Source: an uncultured Actinomycetes bacterium (lineage in GTDB: Bacteria; Actinomycetota; Actinomycetes; Nanopelagicales; Nanopelagicaceae). From it: a stretch of 6,659 nt of DNA. The stretch covers positions 1-6,659 of the forward strand of contig CAIZHC010000241.1 of NCBI GenBank assembly GCA_903932705.1. The letters run 5' to 3'. Under the pieces are notes generated by a model. It did no database searches, was not told the origin of the DNA, and worked only from the letters and a program-made list of their open reading frames with translations. This document shows, in pieces, positions 1 to 5,784 of the stretch. The position numbers and the translations under genes were made by a program. Each line of letters starts with the position of its first letter. Within the stretch, counting starts at the first letter, position 1.

Positions 1-209
1 AGAGGGACAGCATGGCGATAAGGAATGCGCACAAATTTATGAAGTCTGATGACAGCTGGCAGAACAACTTCACCGCCGGAGTAATGCAAGATCGTCTCAG
101 AATCTTCCACGGCAATAGCGCGCTGATTTAAGACAAGCAGTAAGGCTCGTCTTTCTGTAACGACACCTAGTGGCTCATAGGTGGCGTTCAGTACCAATGT
201 TTGTGGCAC
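1..209 (-). CDS. HNH endonuclease family protein, N-terminal part (runs off the left edge)
   Basis: The frame starts at a GTG (209-207) and reads VPQTLVLNATYEPLGVV, followed by an RRALLLVL segment and a VRIPYRHAVPL segment. From memory this is the highly conserved N-terminus of the short actinobacterial HNH endonucleases. It is open to the window edge, giving 69 codons. The start is well supported: an in-frame TAG (224-222) lies just upstream, and a GGGAG Shine-Dalgarno sequence (minus strand, about 218-222) sits 8 nt before the GTG. The catalytic HNH motif is expected in the missing C-terminal half, so nuclease competence cannot be judged. The family is usually chromosomal and single, not part of a restriction locus, and its substrate is unknown. 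It lies 139 bp downstream of glbO on the same strand, so it may be read through from that operon or have its own promoter. I found no convincing -35/-10 pair in the gap. Confidence 0.85.
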   Translation of the reverse strand, partial: MPQTLVLNATYEPLGVVTERRALLLVLNQRAIAVEDSETILHYSGGEVVLPAVIRLHKFVRIPYRHAVP

Positions 210-231
210 AGAACTTGCTCCCTAGAAAGCA

Positions 232-246
232 GCGCGTGGCTCGCGC
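232..246 (-). repeat. GC-rich hairpin between glbO and the HNH gene
   Basis: GCGCG (232-236) and CGCGC (242-246) form a perfect 5-bp inverted repeat with a 5-nt loop. Read on the minus strand it is followed by TGCTTTCT, a mixed and only partly T-rich run, and then by the Shine-Dalgarno site of the HNH gene. It could be a weak terminator for the upstream operon or a structure in the HNH leader. It is short enough to be chance. The rest of 210-348 holds nothing else that I can support. Confidence 0.3.
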
Positions 247-348
247 CGTTGGGGAAATCTTGCCCTACATCACCCCTATTTGCAGGTAATTAAGCAAGTA
301 TTTTCCTCTCGTTGCGTGAACTCTCAGTAACGATTGGGCGACGAGAGC

Positions 349-732
349 CTATTCAGGCTGATTTACCAACGAGGCAGCAGCAAACTCCATGTAACTCCAG
401 AGCTGAGCCTTCAGTTCAGGGGCAACTTCAATCTCATCGACCGCAGATTTCATGCAGCGCAGCCAGGCATCATGCTCCTTCTGGCCAATATGAAATCCAG
501 CATGGCGCATCCTGAGTCGAGGGTGGCCGCGGGTCTCTTGGTAAGTGCTGGGTCCTCCCCAGTATTGCTCGAGGAAATGCATCAAGCGCTCCGCTGCCTC
601 ACCGAGATCGCTCTCTGGATACATAGGTCGCAAAATGGGATCAATAGTTACAAGGGCATAAAAATGCGAGACGAGATTCTCGAAAGTTTGGTGGCCTCCG
701 AGAGCCTCATACATGTTCTCTTTATCAACCAT
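349..732 (-). CDS. glbO: Group II truncated haemoglobin (trHbO)
   Basis: This is a 127-residue cytoplasmic haem protein of the 2-over-2 globin fold. Proteins of this group bind O2 tightly and are linked to O2/NO or peroxide chemistry, not to bulk oxygen transport. The diagnostic residues are all present: the B10 tyrosine Tyr25 (HFYALV), the CD1 tyrosine Tyr38 (PMYPESD), the proximal F8 histidine His77 in RGHPRLRMRHAGF, and the group-II G8 tryptophan Trp90 (DAWLRCM). The FLEQYWGGP block (53-61) is the usual E-helix region. It matches remembered Mycobacterium tuberculosis GlbO along its whole length. The ATG (732-730) begins 3 nt after the aglA stop, so translational coupling is likely; only a weak GAAG precedes it. 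A second ATG at codon 7 is a possible alternative start, and family members begin close to either one. Confidence 0.95.
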   Translation of the reverse strand: MVDKENMYEALGGHQTFENLVSHFYALVTIDPILRPMYPESDLGEAAERLMHFLEQYWGGPSTYQETRGHPRLRMRHAGFHIGQKEHDAWLRCMKSAVDEIEVAPELKAQLWSYMEFAAASLVNQPE

Positions 733-735
733 GAA

Positions 736-2397
736 TTACTTCGTTCGAATCCATATCGCAGTATCTGTTTCCAGTACATCGCTCTGAATCGGATTTGATG
801 CCAACAAAATTTCTCCGGCAGGAACTGAGATTGCCTTTCCAAAATTTACATAGCAAGCAAAACCACCTGGACGAGTAAATGCCAGTACATCTTTACCGGC
901 TTCAATCCACTCCATCGTTCCATCACCGAGGCCAGCCTCTTTATGTCGAATATCAAGAGCTGCGCGATACAGGTTAAGAGTCGACTCAGGATCTTTCTCT
1001 TGGAGTTCTACAGCGAGAGTTCCCCAATGCTTTGGTTGTGGCAACCATGAATCGCTATCGCCCAACTTCGGATTACCTGAAAATCCGTAGGAACCAGCAA
1101 CATCTGCCTTCCATGGCAGAGGAACGCGGCAGCCATCACGACCTGGATCGGTGTAGCCACTGAGCTTCCAACGTGGATCCGTTAAGCGATCCTTTGGAAT
1201 ACCAGTTGCTTCTGGAAGTGCCAACTCTTCGCCTTGGTAGATGTATGCGCCCCCAGGTAGGGCAAGCATCAAGAGTGATGCAGCGCGAGCGCGCTTGGTT
1301 CCACGTTTGATATCAAACTTTGAGGTATCACCAAAACGCTTCAATGGAGAGTCGACTCCACCGCCCTTAAGGCCCTGATCAAAACGATTTACAGATCGAG
1401 TGACGTCGTGGTTCTCTAAAACCCATGACGCTGGCGCACCAGTTGTGGTGAGTAGTTCGAATGACTCCTTAATATTTTTCTTAAGTTCTTTTACATCCCA
1501 CTTGGAATCAAGGAAATGAAAGTTGAAGGAGTTAGCGAGTTCATCGGGACGAATATATTTTGGTAGAGATTCCTTGGAGACCCATGCCTCAGCCACACCC
1601 ATTCGATTTCCCGGATATGAATCAAAGATTTTGCGCCATGCACGATAGATCTCATGGACGCCCTCTTGATCAAAGTAAGGCGACTTCTGCGCCGTCAAAA
1701 GGTCTGCGCCCTTGAGTTCATCTGGAAGACCCGGCTCTTTGATCATTCCGTGAGCAACATCGATGCGGAAGCCATCTACACCGAGCTTCAGCCAGAAGTG
1801 AAGGACTTCTTCAAAGTGCTCGCGGACCACTGGGTTATCCCAGTTGAAATCTGGTTGTTCGACGGCAAAGAGGTGGAGATACCACTGCCCGAGGGTGCCG
1901 TCAGCCTCTGTGATGCGCTCCCAGGCTGGACCGCCAAAGATCGCCTGCCAGTTATTAGGAGGCAATTCGCCATCTTTGCCCTTGCCATCGCGAAAGACGT
2001 AGCGTTCGCGCTCTGGGGAGCCTGGAGCGGCTTTGAGGGCCTCTTGGAACCACTTGTGCTTATCTGAGGAGTGGTTGGGGACGATATCGATGATGAACTT
2101 AATCCCAAGGGCATGAGCCTCATCAATCAGGCGCTTTGCCTCATCCAAAGTTCCGTAATCCGGCTCGATATCCATGTAATCAGCGACGTCATATCCGTGG
2201 TCCATCTGAGGTGATGGATACCAAGGGGTGATCCAAAGCGCATCAACGCCGAGGGTCTTTAGATATGGAAGGCGAGAGCGAATTCCTTCGACATCTCCCT
2301 TTCCATCACCATTGGAGTCCGCAAATGAGCGGATATAAATCTGATAGGTAACTGCATCGCGCCACCAGGGACGTTCAGAACGCACAGTCAGAGACAT
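736..2397 (-). CDS. aglA: GH13 alpha-glucosidase (AglA/oligo-1,6-glucosidase type)
   Basis: This 553-residue intracellular glycoside hydrolase (no signal peptide) releases glucose from the non-reducing ends of short malto- or isomalto-oligosaccharides. The N-terminus has the YQIYIRSFADSNGDGKGD block (18-35), whose D-x-N-x-D-G loop is the family calcium site. Conserved region I is DIVPNH (104-109). The QPDFN motif (181-185) is the version typical of the oligo-1,6-glucosidase group. Region II GFRIDVAH carries the nucleophile Asp213, region III GVAEAW carries the acid/base Glu270, and region IV ENHD carries His330 and Asp331. A beta-sandwich domain closes the protein (about 480-553). All catalytic residues are intact. 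Valine directly after the nucleophile is often associated with activity on alpha-1,6 bonds, but this does not settle specificity; trehalose, sucrose or maltose preference is equally open. The ATG is preceded at 7 nt by a strong AAGGGAG (2405-2411). It lies 26 bp after ettA and 3 bp before glbO. Confidence 0.93.
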   Translation of the reverse strand: MSLTVRSERPWWRDAVTYQIYIRSFADSNGDGKGDVEGIRSRLPYLKTLGVDALWITPWYPSPQMDHGYDVADYMDIEPDYGTLDEAKRLIDEAHALGIKFIIDIVPNHSSDKHKWFQEALKAAPGSPERERYVFRDGKGKDGELPPNNWQAIFGGPAWERITEADGTLGQWYLHLFAVEQPDFNWDNPVVREHFEEVLHFWLKLGVDGFRIDVAHGMIKEPGLPDELKGADLLTAQKSPYFDQEGVHEIYRAWRKIFDSYPGNRMGVAEAWVSKESLPKYIRPDELANSFNFHFLDSKWDVKELKKNIKESFELLTTTGAPASWVLENHDVTRSVNRFDQGLKGGGVDSPLKRFGDTSKFDIKRGTKRARAASLLMLALPGGAYIYQGEELALPEATGIPKDRLTDPRWKLSGYTDPGRDGCRVPLPWKADVAGSYGFSGNPKLGDSDSWLPQPKHWGTLAVELQEKDPESTLNLYRAALDIRHKEAGLGDGTMEWIEAGKDVLAFTRPGGFACYVNFGKAISVPAGEILLASNPIQSDVLETDTAIWIRTK

Positions 2398-2423
2398 TGA
2401 AAGACTCCCTTAGATTTCTAGAG

Positions 2424-4091
2424 TTAGCGGGTTAACTTGCGATAGGTCACGCGATGTGGACGTGAGGCTTCCACGCCAAGGCGCTTAATCTTGTTCTCTT
2501 CATAGGCTTCGAAGTTTCCTTCAAACCAGAACCACTGTGAGTCACCTTCATAAGCCAAGATGTGAGTTGCGATGCGATCTAGGAACCAGCGATCGTGCGA
2601 GATCACTACGGCGCAACCTGGGAACTCCAGAAGCGCATTCTCAAGTGAGCCAAGTGTTTCAACATCGAGATCGTTTGTTGGCTCATCGAGGAGCAAGAGG
2701 TTTCCACCCATTTTAAGAGTGAGCGCTAAGTTCAAACGGTTGCGCTCTCCACCAGAGAGAATTCCAGCTGGCTTCTGTTGATCTGGACCTTTAAATCCAA
2801 AGCACGAGACGTAGGCACGTGAAGGCATTTCAACATTTCCGACCTTCATGAAATCCAGGCCATCTGAGACAACTTCCCAAAGCGTCTTCTTTGGATCGAT
2901 GCCTCCGCGAGACTGATCGACATAGGAAATCTTTACCGTCTCACCAATCTTTACATTTCCAGAGTCTGGATTCTCTAGGCCCAAGATTGTTTTGAAGAGC
3001 GTTGTCTTACCTGCACCGTTAGGTCCAATAACTCCGACAATTCCATTGCGAGGAAGTGTGAAGGAGAGATCATCAATCAAAAGATGATCGCCGAAGCCCT
3101 TCTTCAAATTCTCAACTTCTACAACGATATTTCCAAGGCGTGGTCCCATTGGAATCTGGATCTCTTCGAAATCTAGCTTGCGCATCTTGTCTGCTTCGGC
3201 GGCCATCTCTTCATAACGAGCAAGACGTGCCTTTGACTTGGTCTGACGACCCTTAGAGTTCATCCGAACCCACTCGAGCTCTTCAGATAAACGCTTAGCG
3301 CGCTTGGCATCCTTCTGGCCTTCAATCTTCAAGCGAGAAGCCTTGGTTTCGAGGTAGGTCGAATAGTTACCTTCATACGGATAGGCACGACCGCGGTCGA
3401 GCTCCAAAATCCATTGAGCTACGTTGTCCAAGAAGTAACGATCGTGAGTAATCGCAACGACAGTGCCTGGATATTTAGAGAGATGCTGCTCGAGCCACAG
3501 AACAGATTCAGCGTCCAAGTGGTTTGTAGGCTCATCAAGAAGCAACAAATCTGGTTGCTGCAACAGAAGTTTGCAGAGCGCTACACGACGGCGTTCTCCA
3601 CCTGAAAGAACTTTCACATCGGCATCCCCGGGTGGGCAGCGAAGCGCATCCATTGCTTGTTCTAATTGTGAATCAAGGTCCCATGCATTGCGGTGATCGA
3701 GCTGCTCTTGCAACTCCCCCATCTCAGAAAGAAGTTTGTCGTAATCAGCATCAGGATTTGCCATCTCTTCAGAGATTTCATTGAAACGCTTAAGCATTCC
3801 CATAGTTTCAGCGACGCCCTCTTGCACATTCTCAAGAACGTTCTTATCTTCATCAAGCGGAGGCTCTTGGAGCAAAATTCCAACTGAATATCCAGGGCTC
3901 AAGAATGCTTCGCCATTAGAGGCGGTCTGCAAGCCGGCCATAATCTGAAGCACCGTGGACTTACCAGCACCGTTAGGACCAACCACGCCGATCTTCGCGC
4001 CAGGGTAGAAGGCAAGGGTTACATCATCGAGAATAACCTTGTCGCCATGCGCTTTACGCGCCTTCTTCATCGTATATATGAACTCAGCCAT
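2424..4091 (-). CDS. ettA: Energy-dependent translational throttle protein EttA (ABC-F ATPase)
   Basis: This is a soluble ribosome-associated ABC-F protein with two ATPase domains and no membrane segments. In the family, EttA binds the ribosomal E site and gates the first elongation steps according to ATP/ADP level. The start chosen (ATG 4091) gives MAEFIYTM, the near-universal EttA N-terminus, and exactly 555 residues, the length of the E. coli protein. ABC1 has Walker A GPNGAGKST (38-46), signature LSGGERRR (162-169) and LLLLDEPTNHLD with catalytic Glu187. The Arm insertion falls at about 94-138. The charged linker (about 248-310) contains the basic RMNSKGRQTKSKARLARY stretch. ABC2 has Walker A GPNGAGKTT (356-364), signature LSGGERNR (445-452) and DEPTNDLD with Glu470. 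All ATPase residues are intact. A longer frame could begin at a TTG (4118), adding nine residues absent from homologues. The Shine-Dalgarno site for the ATG is weak (an AGAG about 9 nt away). It lies 52 bp after the decarboxylase gene and is probably co-transcribed with it. Confidence 0.95.
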   Translation of the reverse strand: MAEFIYTMKKARKAHGDKVILDDVTLAFYPGAKIGVVGPNGAGKSTVLQIMAGLQTASNGEAFLSPGYSVGILLQEPPLDEDKNVLENVQEGVAETMGMLKRFNEISEEMANPDADYDKLLSEMGELQEQLDHRNAWDLDSQLEQAMDALRCPPGDADVKVLSGGERRRVALCKLLLQQPDLLLLDEPTNHLDAESVLWLEQHLSKYPGTVVAITHDRYFLDNVAQWILELDRGRAYPYEGNYSTYLETKASRLKIEGQKDAKRAKRLSEELEWVRMNSKGRQTKSKARLARYEEMAAEADKMRKLDFEEIQIPMGPRLGNIVVEVENLKKGFGDHLLIDDLSFTLPRNGIVGVIGPNGAGKTTLFKTILGLENPDSGNVKIGETVKISYVDQSRGGIDPKKTLWEVVSDGLDFMKVGNVEMPSRAYVSCFGFKGPDQQKPAGILSGGERNRLNLALTLKMGGNLLLLDEPTNDLDVETLGSLENALLEFPGCAVVISHDRWFLDRIATHILAYEGDSQWFWFEGNFEAYEENKIKRLGVEASRPHRVTYRKLTR

Positions 4092-4143
4092 AGTGTGAAA
4101 CTCTATCGGTTGGGGCAATAAGCCCTAAATCCTCATTAAAAAA

Positions 4144-5520
4144 CTACTCAGCTGCGCGCCTCACGGCTTCAATCGTGACTGCGCGGTCTGCAGGACTAGT
4201 GCTCCAGTTGCTCACCGATATTCGGAGAATTTTCTGACCCTGCCAGTGAGAGCCAGAAATCCAGATTGAATGATCGGCAATCAATTTTGCTCCGATCTCC
4301 TCGGTGCGCGCCTCATCTTCAAAGGCGAAGGAGACCTGAGTAAAGACCACCTCATTGAGGACGCGACAGCCTGGAATTTTCATTAGCTCCGCGGCAAGCA
4401 GCTGGGCGTTTGAGACTAGGCCGTCGACGAGTTCGATGACACCTTGGCGGCCAAGTGAAAGTAGAGCTGCCCACACTGTTACACCACGACCGCGGCGAGA
4501 GAGCTCTGCAACTTTCTCACTCGGCCAGAGTTGCGCATCGTGTTCACTCGGTAAGTAACTTGCCTCCACGCCAAATGCTCGCCTCAGCGCAACTGGATTG
4601 TTGACGATGCTCACTCCACAGTCATAAGGAACATTCAATGTTTTATGTGCGTCAGTTGCCCACGAATCGGCGAGTTCAATTCCTTTAAGAAGTGGCCGCA
4701 GAGTTGGAGATGCAAGTGCCCAGAGACCAAATGCGCCATCAACATGCACCCAAGCGCCGTGCTTGTGCGCTAACTCGATTGCTTCCTGAAACGGTTCGAA
4801 GGAGCCTGAGTGAATGTTGCCGGCTTGGAGCGCAAGAATCGTTGGACCACTTCCACTTTCCAAAGCACTCTTTAAAGCATCAATCTTGATTCGACCTTGA
4901 TCATCACTCGCGACTTCTTCTGGCTCACCAAGACCTAAATATCGAAGCGCAGTATCAATAGTTACATGTCGCTCTTCATTCACGAGTACTCGAATTTTTG
5001 GAGCTCCTGATAAACCTTGAACATTTACATCCCAGCCGACACGTTCAAGTACTTCCCCACGACCAGCAATCAATCCACCAAAGTTCGCCATCTGTGCGCC
5101 AGTTGGAAAGCCAACCGCGCATGTCTTAGGAAGTCCAAGTAAGTCCAGCAACCATTCACCCGCAATATCTTCAAGGGCAACGACTGTTGGGGTGAGCGTT
5201 GGGGCGCCCGCGTTTTGATCCCATGTACTCACGAGCCAATCTGCTGCGAGTGGTGCCGGCATGGTTCCACCGATTACCCATCCAAAGAAACGACCAGATC
5301 CCATCGCCATCAGACCAGGTTCACCTAACGTCCCTAGCCGTTCAATTACCTCTGTTGCATCAACTCCATGGTCTGGCAGGAGATCGCCAAATGATTCACG
5401 TACCTGTGCCAAATCTTGAGTTGGATTGATCCCGCGTTCCGGAAGAGCATCAAGCCAGCTCTGCGCAAATTTCGCGGCGCTTGCAAGGGGTGAAATAAAG
5501 ATCTCGCCACTATTGGTCAC
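4144..5520 (-). CDS. PLP-dependent group II decarboxylase-like enzyme, substrate unknown
   Basis: This 458-residue cytoplasmic fold-type I PLP enzyme is of the aromatic-amino-acid/glutamate decarboxylase superfamily, often annotated as pyridoxal-dependent decarboxylase or aminotransferase class V. Visible features are the FPTGAQMANFGGLIAGR phosphate-side segment (138-154), His185 (NEERHV) in the position that stacks on the cofactor ring, Asp261 in WVHVDGAFG, which contacts the pyridine nitrogen, and the Schiff-base Lys293 in SWATDAHKTL. The C-terminal domain ends with LRISVSNWST. Compared from memory with animal DOPA decarboxylase, the flexible loop about 325-341 lacks the tyrosine that protonates the decarboxylated intermediate, so the reaction may not be a plain decarboxylation. 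The start is GTG (5520-5518), with GGGAG (5527-5531) 6 nt upstream. A -10-like TATAGT and two palindromes precede it, so it appears to be the first gene of the decarboxylase-ettA-aglA-glbO run. The family is clear, but I cannot assign a substrate. Confidence 0.85.
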   Translation of the reverse strand: MTNSGEIFISPLASAAKFAQSWLDALPERGINPTQDLAQVRESFGDLLPDHGVDATEVIERLGTLGEPGLMAMGSGRFFGWVIGGTMPAPLAADWLVSTWDQNAGAPTLTPTVVALEDIAGEWLLDLLGLPKTCAVGFPTGAQMANFGGLIAGRGEVLERVGWDVNVQGLSGAPKIRVLVNEERHVTIDTALRYLGLGEPEEVASDDQGRIKIDALKSALESGSGPTILALQAGNIHSGSFEPFQEAIELAHKHGAWVHVDGAFGLWALASPTLRPLLKGIELADSWATDAHKTLNVPYDCGVSIVNNPVALRRAFGVEASYLPSEHDAQLWPSEKVAELSRRGRGVTVWAALLSLGRQGVIELVDGLVSNAQLLAAELMKIPGCRVLNEVVFTQVSFAFEDEARTEEIGAKLIADHSIWISGSHWQGQKILRISVSNWSTSPADRAVTIEAVRRAAE

Positions 5521-5531
5521 AATGGACTCCC

Positions 5532-5546
5532 GACTCTTGGAGAGTC
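5532..5546. promoter_or_regulatory. Perfect palindrome at the predicted start of transcription of the decarboxylase gene
   Basis: GACTCT (5532-5537) and AGAGTC (5541-5546) are perfect 6-bp arms around a 3-nt centre. On the minus strand the repeat lies between the TATAGT box (5554-5549) and the Shine-Dalgarno GGGAG (5531-5527), and it directly abuts the latter. With a start site about 7 nt after the -10 box, transcription would begin inside the repeat. That favours a DNA operator over an mRNA hairpin. If transcription starts further upstream, a stem-loop beside the ribosome binding site is possible instead. No regulator gene is in the window. Confidence 0.4.
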
Positions 5547-5548
5547 AA

Positions 5549-5577
5549 ACTATATGTGTGCGGAATGTTCATGAATA
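5549..5577 (-). promoter_or_regulatory. Candidate sigma70-type promoter for the decarboxylase-ettA-aglA-glbO unit
   Basis: On the minus strand TATAGT (5554-5549) matches five of six bases of the -10 consensus and lies 28 bp before the GTG start. A poor -35 candidate, TATTCA (5577-5572), sits 17 bp further upstream; only three of its six bases fit. The position is right for the first gene of the operon. The weak -35 suggests dependence on an activator or simply a weak promoter. The call rests on motif matching by eye. Confidence 0.4.
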
Positions 5578-5589
5578 GAGTGGGGATTA

Positions 5590-5605
5590 CTCTGAAATAT
5601 CAGAG
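5590..5605. promoter_or_regulatory. Second perfect palindrome in the decarboxylase/tRNA divergent gap
   Basis: CTCTGA (5590-5595) and TCAGAG (5600-5605) are perfect 6-bp arms around AATA. The repeat lies about 58 bp (centre to centre) upstream of the palindrome at 5532-5546 as seen from the decarboxylase gene, and about 49 bp before the tRNA on the other strand. Both repeats contain CTCT/AGAG in their arms but are not the same sequence. It could be an activator or repressor site for either direction. I could not resolve the tRNA promoter; TAGACT (5618-5623) is the best -10 candidate, without a credible -35. Confidence 0.35.
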
Positions 5606-5653
5606 GTTCTGATTGGGTAGACTCCACTTCGAAATCCGGTTCTTCCACATTTT

Positions 5654-5727
5654 GCGCCTGTAGCTCAGTCGGATAGAGCACTCGCCTTCTAAGCGAGTTG
5701 TCGCAGGTTCGATTCCTGCCAGGCGCG
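5654..5727 (+). tRNA. tRNA-Arg (anticodon UCU)
   Basis: A complete 74-nt cloverleaf can be folded. The acceptor stem is GCGCCTG (5654-5660) with CAGGCGC (5720-5726) and the discriminator base is G5727. The D arm is GCTC/GAGC (5663-5666, 5676-5679). The anticodon stem is CTCGC/GCGAG (5681-5685, 5693-5697) around loop CTTCTAA, giving anticodon TCT at 5688-5690. The variable loop has 5 nt. The T arm is GCAGG/CCTGC with loop TTCGATT. All stems pair perfectly. It reads AGA and AGG arginine codons. CCA is not encoded (GCAA follows the stem), so it must be added after transcription. It is the only gene on the plus strand and is divergent from the decarboxylase gene and convergent with pstS. Confidence 0.97.
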
Positions 5728-5728
5728 C

Positions 5729-5765
5729 AAAAACCCGGCCACCCCCCTCGAGGTGCCCGGGTTTT
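5729..5765. terminator. Bidirectional intrinsic terminator between tRNA-Arg and pstS
   Basis: The stem is CCCGG (5734-5738) with CCGGG (5757-5761), continued after one C-C mismatch by CACC (5740-5743) with GGTG (5752-5755). The loop is 8 nt. AAAAA (5729-5733) flanks one side and TTTT (5762-5765) the other, so each strand gives a GC stem followed by a U run. It begins 2 nt after the tRNA and lies about 19 nt after the pstS stop, so it can serve both convergent genes. Confidence 0.92.
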
Positions 5766-5784
5766 CTTTACGCGTTAAGCGGTA

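Noticed and set aside
306..347. Inverted repeat CTCTCGT (306-312) / ACGAGAG (341-347) just after the glbO stop, as a terminator
   Set aside because: The loop is 28 nt and the minus strand continues with GAAAATAC, not a T run, so it does not look like an intrinsic terminator.
334..798. Plus-strand open frame of 154 codons opposite glbO and the end of aglA
   Set aside because: It lies fully antisense to a globin with all family residues, has no recognisable motif and no Shine-Dalgarno site. It is a shadow frame.
1654..2067. Plus-strand open frame of 137 codons opposite aglA
   Set aside because: It covers the catalytic core of the GH13 gene on the other strand. The protein resembles nothing and is explained by the codon pattern of aglA.
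4138..4185. CGCGC/GCGCG plus CACG/CGTG stem at the end of the decarboxylase gene with TTTTTT after its stop, as a terminator before ettA
   Set aside because: On the minus strand the T run begins 11 nt after the stem, too far for a standard intrinsic terminator, and the stem is within conserved coding sequence. Partial attenuation before ettA cannot be excluded.
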